Below are positions 41,733 to 50,022 of a stretch of DNA of 64,000 bases, piece after piece. Every line of letters begins with the position of its first letter. Position 1 is the stretch's first letter. The notes beneath the pieces were generated by a model. The model had not been told where the DNA came from. It did no database searches and saw only the letters and a program-made list of their open reading frames with translations. This DNA is from Streptomyces liangshanensis. Its GTDB lineage: Bacteria > Actinomycetota > Actinomycetes > Streptomycetales > Streptomycetaceae. Location: positions 3,851,001 through 3,915,000 of the forward strand of contig NZ_CP050177.1 of assembly GCF_011694815.1 (NCBI RefSeq). The letters are read 5' to 3'. Both the position numbers and the translations under genes were made by a program.

Positions 41733-44566
41733 TCACCTGGTTCCACTCCTGGCGCGCCGCCCTGCGCATCGCCCGCCGCGACGCCTGGCGCTTCAAGGGA
41801 CGCAGCTTCCTCGTCCTCGCGATGATCGCGCTCCCCATCCTCGGGGTGAGCGCCGTGGACCTGACCGTACGGAGCGCCGAACTCTCCCCGCGGGAGACCC
41901 TGGCGCGCGAACTCGGCCACGCCGACGCCCGGTTCACCGACCCGGGGCTCGCCGGGGCGCCGATCCTCCAGGGCCCCAAGGGCACGGACTACTCCCCCGC
42001 CAAGGACTACAGCGACACGGCGTGGCCCAGCGGCAGCACCGACCTCAGGAAGGCGCTGCCCGCCGGGGCCACCACGCTGACCGACACGACCGGCAACGCG
42101 AAGCTCCGGACGACCCACGGGCTGCTCCAGACGCAGGTCCGTGAGCTGAGGGCCGCGGACCCGGTGGCCGAGGGGATCATGCGCCTGCAGCACGGCCGGT
42201 TCCCGGCCCGGGCCGACGAGGTCGCCGCGACCACCCAGTTCCTGGAGACCAGCGGACTGCGGGTCGGCTCGAAGCTCACCGCGCGCGGGCTCGACACCCC
42301 GTACCGGATCGTCGGCTCCTACGAGGTGCCCGACGAGCTGAACAGGGCCGAGGTCAACGCGCTCCCCGGCGCCCTGCTCGCGCCGCTGGACAAGGCCCTG
42401 CGGACCCAGGGGCTGGACAGTTCGACGCCCGACGCGACCCTGCTGGTGTCCCTTCCCGGCGGTTTCACGTGGAACATGGTCCAGGAGGCCAACACCAAGG
42501 GCGTCGTGGTCGCCTCGCGGGCCGTGATCCTCTCGCCGCCCGCCGACGCCGACGTACCGCTCTACCAGAAGAGCGACTGGATCGGATACCGCGACAACGG
42601 GCAGACCGATCCGGCCGCGCTCGCCGCGGCGGGCACCGTCGTCGGCCTCGCCATGCTGGAGATCTGCCTGCTGGCCGGTCCCGCCTTCGCCGTGGGCGCC
42701 CGCCGCTCGCGCCGCCAACTGGGCCTGGTCGGGGCCAACGGCGGCGACCGGCGCCACATCCGGGCCATCGTCCTCGGCGGCGGCCTGGTCATCGGGGTCG
42801 TCGCGGCGGTCGTCGGCACCGTCCTCGGCGTTGCCCTCACCTTCGCCCTGAAGCCGGTCCTGGAGGGCTATCTCGGCGCGCGCTTCGGCGCCTTCGACGT
42901 ACGGCCGCTCGAACTGCTCGGGATCGCGGCGATCGCCGTGCTCACCGGCCTGCTCGCCGCGATCGTCCCGGCCGTCACCGCCTCCCGGCAGACCGTCCTC
43001 GCGTCCCTCACCGGCCGGCGCGGCATCCGCCGCAGCAACCGGGTGCTGCCCGCGGTGGGCCTGGCCGCGGTCGTGATCGGCGCGGCGATCGCGCTGTACG
43101 GGTCGACGGTGTCGGACAGTTACGTGATCGTCGCGGGCGGCAGCGCCGTCGCCGAGCTGGGCGTGGTCGCGATGACCCCGGCCCTGGTGGGGCTGTTCGG
43201 CAAGGCGGGCCGCTGGCTGCCGCTCTCACCGCGGCTGGCGCTGCGGGACGCGGTACGCAACCGGGGCCGTACGGCCCCGGCCGTCGCCGCCGTCCTGGCG
43301 GCCGTCGCGGGGACGGTGGCGGTCGCCACGTACACCGCGAGCAGCGACGCCCAGAACCGGGACGCGTACGTCGCCGACCTGCCGTACGGCGCGGTCGCTC
43401 TCTCCATCAGCGACGACGGCGGCCGGGACGTGCCCGCCGCGCGGGCCGCCGTCCAGCGGGAGCTGCCCGTCGCGGTGTCCGCGAAGATCGACGGCCTGGT
43501 CGTCGGTCCCCCGCGCTGCGCGTCCGACAACTGGGGCAAGGGCTGCGGGACGGCCGAGGTGGTCGTACCGGACGCGAACCAGTGCCCGCTGTGGAAGGAA
43601 GGCAGCGGGGACAAGGACTTCAGCGCCGCCGAGCGCCTGAAACTGCGGGCCGACCGGCGCTGCAAGGACATGACGGTCTACCCCCCTACGGGCGACACGG
43701 TGGTCGGTGACGCCGCGCTCCTCAAGGTGCTCGGGATCAAGGACCCCGGCGCCGAGAAGGCGCTGGCGGCGGGCGAGATCCTCTCGTTCGACCCCCTCAA
43801 CGTCGACACCCGGGGAAAGATCGGCATCCGGCTGATCACCGACACCCACGCGGCCGACGAGGCCAGGCAGCAGAACAAGAAGGTGCCGGCCGCCGTCAAG
43901 GAGTTCACGGCGCACGCCGTCCCGGGCAAGCCCAACTCCTACGGCATCAAGATGATCATCCCGGCCGCCGCGGCCAGGGCGGCGGGCTTCGGGGTCGTCC
44001 CGCTCGGCGGGTACTTCTCGACGACCTCGATGCCGAGCAGCGTGCAGGAGCAGCGGCTCACCTCCGCCCTCGACACGTTCGGCGCCAACGCCTACCTCGA
44101 CATCGAGAAGGGGTACGTCGGCGAGAACAACATCGTGCTCCTCGCGCTGGGCGTCTTCGCCGGGCTGGTGACCATCGGCGCCGCCGGAATCGCCACCGGC
44201 CTGGCGCAGGCCGACGCCGAGGCCGACCTCAAGACGCTCGCCGCGGTCGGCGCGCCCTCCCGGGTCCGCCGGACCCTCAGCGGATTCCAGTGCGGGCTGG
44301 TGGCGGGGATGGGCGTCCTGCTGGGCAGCGCCGCCGGCCTGCTCCCGGCGGTCGCCCTGCGGCTGACCGAGCGGCGCGAGGGGGAGAACCGCTACCGGCA
44401 GGCCCTCACGGACGGGCTCAACCAGGCCGTGGTGCCCCACGTGCCGATCATCGTCCCGTGGGGAACGCTGGCCGCCCTGCTGGTGGCGGTGCCGGTGGGG
44501 GCGGCCCTGCTGGCCGCCGTGGTCACCCGCTCGCACAGGACCCTGGGGCGCCGCGCGGCCACGTAG
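41729..44566 (+). CDS. FtsX/MacB-type ABC permease
   Basis: 945 residues. Ten predicted membrane segments arranged as two FtsX cores: one N-terminal segment, a ~230-residue extracytoplasmic region, three segments (~300-430), further segments around 455-560, a second extracytoplasmic region (~570-790) and three C-terminal segments. The second outer region has four Cys residues (RCASDNWGKGCGT, NQCPLW, RRCKDM) that could form disulphides. Exports or releases an unknown envelope or drug substrate with its ATPase partner. It contains a parS-like sequence at 42462-42475. Confidence 0.9.
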   Translation: MITWFHSWRAALRIARRDAWRFKGRSFLVLAMIALPILGVSAVDLTVRSAELSPRETLARELGHADARFTDPGLAGAPILQGPKGTDYSPAKDYSDTAWPSGSTDLRKALPAGATTLTDTTGNAKLRTTHGLLQTQVRELRAADPVAEGIMRLQHGRFPARADEVAATTQFLETSGLRVGSKLTARGLDTPYRIVGSYEVPDELNRAEVNALPGALLAPLDKALRTQGLDSSTPDATLLVSLPGGFTWNMVQEANTKGVVVASRAVILSPPADADVPLYQKSDWIGYRDNGQTDPAALAAAGTVVGLAMLEICLLAGPAFAVGARRSRRQLGLVGANGGDRRHIRAIVLGGGLVIGVVAAVVGTVLGVALTFALKPVLEGYLGARFGAFDVRPLELLGIAAIAVLTGLLAAIVPAVTASRQTVLASLTGRRGIRRSNRVLPAVGLAAVVIGAAIALYGSTVSDSYVIVAGGSAVAELGVVAMTPALVGLFGKAGRWLPLSPRLALRDAVRNRGRTAPAVAAVLAAVAGTVAVATYTASSDAQNRDAYVADLPYGAVALSISDDGGRDVPAARAAVQRELPVAVSAKIDGLVVGPPRCASDNWGKGCGTAEVVVPDANQCPLWKEGSGDKDFSAAERLKLRADRRCKDMTVYPPTGDTVVGDAALLKVLGIKDPGAEKALAAGEILSFDPLNVDTRGKIGIRLITDTHAADEARQQNKKVPAAVKEFTAHAVPGKPNSYGIKMIIPAAAARAAGFGVVPLGGYFSTTSMPSSVQEQRLTSALDTFGANAYLDIEKGYVGENNIVLLALGVFAGLVTIGAAGIATGLAQADAEADLKTLAAVGAPSRVRRTLSGFQCGLVAGMGVLLGSAAGLLPAVALRLTERREGENRYRQALTDGLNQAVVPHVPIIVPWGTLAALLVAVPVGAALLAAVVTRSHRTLGRRAAT
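42462..42475. other. Degenerate parS-like site (1 mismatch)
   Basis: GTTTCACGTGGAAC differs at one position from the Streptomyces parS sequence GTTTCACGTGAAAC. It lies inside the permease coding region, where it encodes GFTWN. Some parS sites in Streptomyces carry one mismatch. Confidence 0.45.
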
Positions 44567-44578
44567 GCCGTGCGGCGG

Positions 44579-44632
44579 GGGTGGCACGGCCGGGACCGCC
44601 GGGGTGGCCCGGCGGGCCGGGCCGTGCCACCC
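44579..44632 (+). terminator. Hairpin after the ABC permease gene
   Basis: 13-bp perfect outer stem (44579-44591 / 44620-44632) enclosing a G/C-rich loop that can itself fold; 12 bp after the stop codon. Confidence 0.6.
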
Positions 44633-44677
44633 GGGGGCACACCGCGTGGCGGTGGGCCGGTGCGAGACAATGAATGC

Positions 44678-45220
44678 ATGGAAATGTCGAGGAACGAACG
44701 GTCGCAGGAGAGCCCTCATGTCCTGGTGGTGGGACAGGACGGGACGGCGCTCGGCGGCGGTGGAACCGACGACGAGCCGCGCGAGATCCCGGTGACGGAG
44801 ATGGTCGAACAGCCCGCCAAGGTCATGCGCATCGGCAGCATGATCAAGCAGCTGCTCGAAGAGGTACGCGCGGCCCCTCTGGACGAGGCGAGCCGGGTAC
44901 GGCTCAAGGAGATCCACGCCAGCTCCGTGAAGGAGCTGGAGGACGGGCTCGCACCCGAGCTCGTCGAGGAGCTGGAGCGGCTCTCCCTCCCCTTCACCGA
45001 CGAGGCCATCCCCTCGGAGGCGGAGCTGCGCATCGCGCAGGCCCAGTTGGTGGGGTGGCTGGAGGGCCTCTTCCACGGGATCCAGACGGCGCTGTTCGCC
45101 CAGCAGATGGCGGCCAGGGCCCAGCTCGAACAGATGCGCCGCGCCCTCCCGCCGGGCTCGGTGCAGGAGGACGACGAGGAACAGGGCCACGGCGCGATCC
45201 GCTCGGGGCCGTACCTCTAG
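44678..45220 (+). CDS. bpa: Bacterial proteasome activator Bpa (DUF2587)
   Basis: 180 residues. ATP-independent ring-forming activator of the 20S proteasome in actinobacteria. The conserved DUF2587 core (~45-155: VTEMVEQPAKVMRIGSMIKQLLEEVR..., SVKELEDGLAPELVEELERL) is a four-helix bundle. The protein ends in GPYL, equivalent to the C-terminal GQYL/HbYX-like motif that docks in the proteasome alpha ring. The N-terminus is charged and probably disordered. ATG at 44678; a GACAAT -10-like box ends 6 nt upstream with no Shine-Dalgarno, so a leaderless mRNA is possible. The proteasome genes are not in the window. Confidence 0.88.
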   Translation: MEMSRNERSQESPHVLVVGQDGTALGGGGTDDEPREIPVTEMVEQPAKVMRIGSMIKQLLEEVRAAPLDEASRVRLKEIHASSVKELEDGLAPELVEELERLSLPFTDEAIPSEAELRIAQAQLVGWLEGLFHGIQTALFAQQMAARAQLEQMRRALPPGSVQEDDEEQGHGAIRSGPYL

Positions 45221-45260
45221 GACCTCTTACGCAGAGCGTCGTACGCAGAGCCCTTTACGC

Positions 45261-45302
45261 GGCCGGGGCCCGGCACCCTTCCACGGGTGCCGGGCCCCGG
45301 CC
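45261..45302. terminator. Bidirectional terminator, 18-bp perfect stem
   Basis: Arms 45261-45278 and 45285-45302 with a 6-nt loop between bpa and the convergent oxidoreductase gene. A copy of the right arm and the following CCGTCGGT recurs 28 bp downstream (45318-45336). Confidence 0.85.
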
Positions 45303-45370
45303 GTCGGTCATCGCGGGCCGGGCCCCGGCCGTCGGTCTCCGCGCGGGTCGGGCGCCCGTCAGGGCGTGGC

Positions 45371-46357
45371 TCAGGCGGTGGGGGCGAGCAGCAGGATCTT
45401 GCCCACGTGGGAGCTGGACTCCAGCACCCGGTGCGCCTCGGCCGCCTCCGCCATCGGCAGGGTCCGGTCCACGATCGGACGGACGCGGCCCTCGGCGACG
45501 AGCGGCCAGACGTTCTCCCGTACGGCCGCCACGATGGCCGCCTTCTCCGCGCGGGGACGGGCCCGCAGCGAGGTCGCCGTGATGGTGCCGCGCTTGCTCA
45601 GGAGCGCGCCGATGTTCAGCTCGGCCTTCACCCCGCCCTGCATCCCGATCACCGCGAGCCTGCCGTTCACGGCCAGCGCCTTCACGTTCTGGGCCAGGTA
45701 CTTCGCGCCGACGATGTCGAGGATGACGTCCGCGCCGGCCCCGTCCGTCGCCTTCCGTATCTCCGCCACGAAGTCCTGCTCGCGGTAGTCGATCAGGATG
45801 TCCGCGCCCAACTCGGCGCACCGGGCCAGCTTCTCGGGGCCGCCCGCCGTCACCGCGACCCGGGCGCCGAGCGCCTTGGCGACCTGGATGCCCATCGTGC
45901 CGATCCCGCTCCCGCCGCCGTGCAGAAGCAGCGTCTCGCCCGCGGTGAGCCGCCCGAGCATGAAGACGTTCGACCAGACCGTGCAGGCCACCTCGGGAAG
46001 CGCGGCGGCCTCGGCCAGGGGCACCCCGGCCGGTACGGGGAGCAGTTGGCCCGCCGGTACGACGACCTTCTCGGCGTACCCCCCGCCGGCCAGCAGGGCG
46101 CACACCTCGTCGCCGACGGCCCACCCCGTGACCCCGGGGCCGAGCGCGGCGACCCGGCCCGCGCACTCCAGGCCGGGGTAGGTCGAGGATCCGGGCGGCG
46201 GGTCGTAGTGCCCCTGCCGTTGCAGGACGTCGGCGCGGTTGACCGCGCTCGCCACCACCTCGACGAGAACCTCGCCCTCGCCGGGGACGGGATCGGGGAC
46301 TTCGGCCCACACGAGCGCTTCGGGGCCACCGGGTTCCGGAATCGTGATCGCATGCAT
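45371..46357 (-). CDS. NAD(P)H quinone oxidoreductase (PIG3/zinc-independent MDR family)
   Basis: 328 residues. Medium-chain dehydrogenase fold; N-terminal GroES-like domain (~1-120: NRADVLQRQGHYDPPPG) and Rossmann domain with HGGGSGIGTMGIQVAKALGA. No structural or catalytic zinc ligands, as in quinone reductases. Reduces quinones with NADPH, probably protecting against redox stress. The ATG at 46357 is supported by the family's MHAIT start. 81 bp downstream of the K+ channel gene on the same strand, perhaps in one transcript. Confidence 0.9.
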   Translation of the reverse strand: MHAITIPEPGGPEALVWAEVPDPVPGEGEVLVEVVASAVNRADVLQRQGHYDPPPGSSTYPGLECAGRVAALGPGVTGWAVGDEVCALLAGGGYAEKVVVPAGQLLPVPAGVPLAEAAALPEVACTVWSNVFMLGRLTAGETLLLHGGGSGIGTMGIQVAKALGARVAVTAGGPEKLARCAELGADILIDYREQDFVAEIRKATDGAGADVILDIVGAKYLAQNVKALAVNGRLAVIGMQGGVKAELNIGALLSKRGTITATSLRARPRAEKAAIVAAVRENVWPLVAEGRVRPIVDRTLPMAEAAEAHRVLESSSHVGKILLLAPTA

Positions 46358-46438
46358 GGCCGCGAGGCTACCCGCAGCCCCGGCCGCCGAACCGGTCCCG
46401 GCCGCCGCCCGCGCGACCGGCGGCTTCCTTACCGACCG

Positions 46439-47527
46439 TCAGGCCCCCGCCTCCGGATCCGCCGGGTTCTGGGCGCGCACGATGGTGATCAGCCGGTCGG
46501 TCAACTGGAGCGGGCTCGCGGACGGATCGTCGTACCCGATCAGCCGGTGCCCGCGCAGCACGCTCACCACCAGGTCCTCGGTCTCCCGCACGTTCCGCCC
46601 CACCTCTGCCTTTATGACGGGCCGTTCGATGAGGTCCAGACCGGTGCCCTGCTGGATCAGGTCCTCCATCACCGTGCCGGCCATCGGGCTGAGCACCGAC
46701 ATGCCGAGCAGCCGTCCTGCCGCGCTGGCGCTGGTGATCACCGCGTCGGCGCCGGACTGGCGCAGCAGCGGCGCGTTCTCCTCCTCGCGGACCGCGGCGA
46801 CGATCTTCGCCGACCGGTTGAGCTGACGCGCGGTCAGCGTCACCAGGACGGCCGTGTCGTCCCGCTGGGTGGCGATGACGATCTGACGGGCCTTCTGGAC
46901 CTCGGCGCGCAGGAGCACTTCGCTGCGGGTCGCGTCGCCGAGGACCCCCACGAACCCCTGGGCGTTGGCCGCCTCGATCACCTTCGCCGACGGGTCGACG
47001 ATGACGATCTGGTCCTTCCTGAGACCCGTGGCGCACAGGGTCTGTATGGCCGACCGGCCCTTGGTGCCGTACCCGACGATGACCGTGTGCTCGCGCAAGT
47101 GGGACCTCCAGCGGTTCTGCCGCCATTCCTCACGGGTGCGTTCCGTGAGGACCTCAAGAGTGGTGCCGACCAGGATGATGAGGAACAGCACGCGCAGGGG
47201 CGTCACGAGCAGCACGTTGACCAGGCGTGCGCTGTCGCTGTACGGGACGATGTCGCCGTAACCGGTCGTGGAGAGCGTGACGGTCGCGTAGTAGACGGCG
47301 TCGAGGAAGTCGACCGAGTCGTCCGAGTTGTCGTGGTAGCCCTTGTTGTCGATCCAGACGATGAAGACCGTCACGAACAGCACCACGAGCGCCATCACGA
47401 GCCGACGGGTCACCTGGACAAGCGGTCGCTGGACCTGCTGGCGCGGCAACTGCACCCGGGCCGTGACCAGATGCTCGTCGGCGTTCCTGGCTATGGCGTC
47501 ATGGCCGGGAAGTTTCACGTGAAACAC
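46439..47527 (-). CDS. Potassium channel subunit with RCK (TrkA-N) domain
   Basis: 362 residues. Two membrane segments flank the pore helix and selectivity filter TTGYGDIVP (~85-95), then an RCK domain (~140-265) with Rossmann glycine motif VIVGYGTKG and a distal TrkA-C-like part (~275-360). MthK-like K+ channel gated by cytoplasmic ligands. Start unsure: the GTG at 47527 places the first codons on the parS site and overlaps moeA by 13 bp; a GTG at 47518 is inside the palindrome. Residues 1-40 are polar, so the true start could be later. Confidence 0.88.
   Translation of the reverse strand: MFHVKLPGHDAIARNADEHLVTARVQLPRQQVQRPLVQVTRRLVMALVVLFVTVFIVWIDNKGYHDNSDDSVDFLDAVYYATVTLSTTGYGDIVPYSDSARLVNVLLVTPLRVLFLIILVGTTLEVLTERTREEWRQNRWRSHLREHTVIVGYGTKGRSAIQTLCATGLRKDQIVIVDPSAKVIEAANAQGFVGVLGDATRSEVLLRAEVQKARQIVIATQRDDTAVLVTLTARQLNRSAKIVAAVREEENAPLLRQSGADAVITSASAAGRLLGMSVLSPMAGTVMEDLIQQGTGLDLIERPVIKAEVGRNVRETEDLVVSVLRGHRLIGYDDPSASPLQLTDRLITIVRAQNPADPEAGA
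47512..47525. other. parS, ParB binding site (perfect 14-bp palindrome)
   Basis: GTTTCACGTGAAAC is exactly the Streptomyces parS sequence. It overlaps the moeA stop codon (47515-47517) and the first codons of the K+ channel gene. ParB loads here during segregation of the origin region; Streptomyces has many copies grouped round oriC. Confidence 0.92.
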
Positions 47528-49071
47528 CCGCCGTCGGTCGACGCGGTCCAGGGCAGGTCGAGCACGTCGACGTCCTCACCGGGCCGGGCGCCCCCGGGCG
47601 GAATGACCGCCAGCCCGTCCGCGGCGGCGATGCCCCGCAGCATGGCCGGACCGTTGAAGTGCAGCGGCACCACCCCGTCGTCGCGGTGGACGACCGGGAC
47701 GAGCCGGGTGTCGTGCGGGTGGCCCTGCACCTCGTCCCGCAGCGGCACCCGGTACGGCGGGGGCGCCGGGCGGCCCGCGAGCGCGCGCAGCAGGGGTTCG
47801 GCGAGCGTGAGCAGCCCGGAGACGGCGGCGAGGGGGTTGCCGGGCAGGCCCACGAGGTGCCGTCCCGAGGGGAGCCGTGCGAGGACCATGGGGTGGCCGG
47901 GGCGCACGGTGACGCCGTCGACCAGCAACGCGGCGTCCGCGGCGCGGAGCACGGGGTGGACGTGGTCGACCGGGCCGCCGGCCGTCCCACCCGTGGTGAT
48001 GACCAGGTCGGCCTTGGACTCGGTGACCGCGCGGTAGAGGTCGTCCTCGTCGTCCCCGATGCGGTGGGTGGCGACCACGTCGACGCCGAGGGTACGCAGC
48101 CAGGGCGCGAGCATCGGGCCGAGCGCATCGCGGATGAACCCGTCGCGGGGGAGGCCCTCGGTCAGCAACTCGTCGCCGAGCACGAGGACTTCCACCGTCG
48201 GGCGGGGGACGGTGAGCAGCGCGTCGTACCCGGCGGCGGCGGCCAGGCCCAGCACGGCCGGGGTCACCAGCGCCCCGGCGGGCAGCAACGGCTCCCCGGA
48301 GCGGCACTCCTGGCCCCGCGACCTGATGTCCTGGCCGGGGACGACCGGGCGCTCGGCGTGGAGGTGGCCGGTGTCGTCGGTGCGGGCGTGCTCGCTGCGG
48401 ATCACCGCGGTCGCCTCGGGCGGTACGCGCGCGCCGGTGGCGATCCGTACGGCGGCGCCGTCGGGAAGCGGTACGGACTCACCGTGTCCGGCGAGGATCC
48501 CGGACCGTTCGGCGGCGTCGCCCCGCACGGGCGTGCCCTCCGGGGTCCGGACGGCCCAGGGTCCGGGGCCCGCGACCGCCCAGCCGTCCATGGCGGAGGT
48601 GTCGAACGACGGCAGGTCGGTGAGGGCGGCCAGCGGCTCGGCGAGCACCTCCCCGAGGGCGTGCGCGAGGGGGACGTGCCGGGCCCGCGCGGCCGGGGCG
48701 GCCCGCCCCGAACTCCCGGCGACGGCGCGGGCGTCGGCCCAGGCCGTACCGTGCCGCCGGTCACCGGCCGCCGGACCGCCGCCGGCCGTACCGCCGTCGC
48801 CCGGGCCGGGCGGCTGCGCGGGTGCGGTGCGGGCGTCGCGGGACACGAGGTCGTCGTGGGAGGCGGGGGTGTCGTGGGAGCCGTGCGCGTCGTGCGGGGC
48901 TCGCGCGTCGTGCGCGGCCTCCACGTCGTACGGGTCCCGCGCGTCGTGCCCGGTCCGCGTGGCGTGCGCGGGGTCGGGGACGTGCGGTGGCCGGTGCGCG
49001 CGGGCCTGGTCCCTGGCCACCAGGGCCAAGGCGTCCTCGACGCCCTCGACCTCGCGGTCCTGGGCGGTCAT
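47515..49071 (-). CDS. moeA: Molybdopterin molybdotransferase MoeA with N-terminal extension
   Basis: 518 residues. Inserts molybdate into adenylylated molybdopterin. Conserved MoeA core begins near residue 130: PSFDTSAMDGWAV, RIATGARVPPEATAVIRSE, GQDIRSRGQEC, LGDELL, ITTGGTAGGPVDHV and GLPGNPLAAV. The usual GGTSxG is GGTAGG here. The ~125-residue N-terminal extension is rich in His, Asp and Ala with HDA-type repeats (~40-80), unlike normal ~400-residue MoeA, and probably disordered or metal-binding. Start at 49071 overlaps the mobA-like stop (ATGA). The last residues are encoded by the parS site. Confidence 0.88.
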   Translation of the reverse strand: MTAQDREVEGVEDALALVARDQARAHRPPHVPDPAHATRTGHDARDPYDVEAAHDARAPHDAHGSHDTPASHDDLVSRDARTAPAQPPGPGDGGTAGGGPAAGDRRHGTAWADARAVAGSSGRAAPAARARHVPLAHALGEVLAEPLAALTDLPSFDTSAMDGWAVAGPGPWAVRTPEGTPVRGDAAERSGILAGHGESVPLPDGAAVRIATGARVPPEATAVIRSEHARTDDTGHLHAERPVVPGQDIRSRGQECRSGEPLLPAGALVTPAVLGLAAAAGYDALLTVPRPTVEVLVLGDELLTEGLPRDGFIRDALGPMLAPWLRTLGVDVVATHRIGDDEDDLYRAVTESKADLVITTGGTAGGPVDHVHPVLRAADAALLVDGVTVRPGHPMVLARLPSGRHLVGLPGNPLAAVSGLLTLAEPLLRALAGRPAPPPYRVPLRDEVQGHPHDTRLVPVVHRDDGVVPLHFNGPAMLRGIAAADGLAVIPPGGARPGEDVDVLDLPWTASTDGGCFT

Positions 49072-49949
49072 CCGGCGTCGGCCCCCTTGGCGCCCCCGGC
49101 GGGACCGTCGGTCCCGGCCGCCTCGTCGGCCCAGCGCAGGGCGAGCGCCACCGCCTTGCGGGTCGCCGCCTCGACGGCCTCGGGTCCCTCGCCGCCGGCC
49201 CGGCCCGCCGCGTACCCGACCAGGAAGGTCGTCAGCGGGGCCGCCGGCCGGGCGACGCCGTGGGCGGCGTCACGGGCCAGGTCCAGAAGGAGGGGGATGT
49301 CGACGTCCAGCTCGATGCCGAGCTCGTCCTTGACTGCGTTGATCCATTCTTCCAGCACGGTCCCATGCTCTCTGATGCGGGCCCGGGCCGTGGAGATGTC
49401 TTCCCAGGTGTCGCAGTCGAACGAGGCGAAGGGATCGGCATCGACCCGGGCGAGGTCGAGTTCGTCGGACAGCAGACGCAGGGGCAGACCGGTGAGGTTC
49501 CCGTGCTCGGTGGCCAGCAGCGCCAGTTCGCGGCGCAGCGGCTCGGCGCGGTAGGCGGCGACCAGCGGCTGGTCCCGCCCGTCCGGGTCGACGAGGAGCG
49601 CGGCCTCCCGGCCGCTCGTGTCCAGCGCCTCGACCAGCCGGAGCACGGTCGGGGCGCCGAGGAACGGCAGGTCGGCGGAGAGGACCAGGACGGTGTCGGC
49701 CCCGACGGCGCGCACGCCCGCGCCGAGCGCGGCGAGCGGCCCGCCGCCCGGCGGGTCCTCCCGCGCCCAGTGCACGGGCCGGACCGTCGGGCGCCTGCCG
49801 CCCACGACGACTGTCCTGCCGGCCCCCTCACAGGCCGCCAGGACGCGGTCGAGCAGGGCGCGGCCCCCGACCCGCACGGCGGGCTTGTCGATCCCTCCGA
49901 GGCGCTTGGCGGCGCCTCCGGCGAGCACGATGGCGTCATACGCGGTCAT
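49068..49949 (-). CDS. mobA: MobA-like nucleotidyltransferase fused to a DUF6457 domain
   Basis: 293 residues. Residues 1-190 are a MobA/GlmU-type nucleotidyltransferase: LAGGAAKRLGGIDKPAV (pyrophosphorylase loop), VLVLSADLPFLG (metal Asp) and YRAEPLRREL; it would attach GMP (or CMP) to molybdopterin. Residues ~200-275 form a DUF6457-type domain (LEEWINAVKDELGIELDV, LDLARDAAHGVARPAAPLTTFLVG). Immediately upstream of, and overlapping, moeA. The ATG at 49949 gives MTAYDAIVLAGG, the correct N-terminus. The linkage of the two domains is common in Streptomyces as I recall. Confidence 0.82.
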   Translation of the reverse strand: MTAYDAIVLAGGAAKRLGGIDKPAVRVGGRALLDRVLAACEGAGRTVVVGGRRPTVRPVHWAREDPPGGGPLAALGAGVRAVGADTVLVLSADLPFLGAPTVLRLVEALDTSGREAALLVDPDGRDQPLVAAYRAEPLRRELALLATEHGNLTGLPLRLLSDELDLARVDADPFASFDCDTWEDISTARARIREHGTVLEEWINAVKDELGIELDVDIPLLLDLARDAAHGVARPAAPLTTFLVGYAAGRAGGEGPEAVEAATRKAVALALRWADEAAGTDGPAGGAKGADAG

Positions 49950-50022
49950 GCCAGAAGTATGACGGTGCCGGGCGGCCGCTAATCCGGGATCCGGCATCGA
50001 AGTTCTGGACCCCGGACATCGC

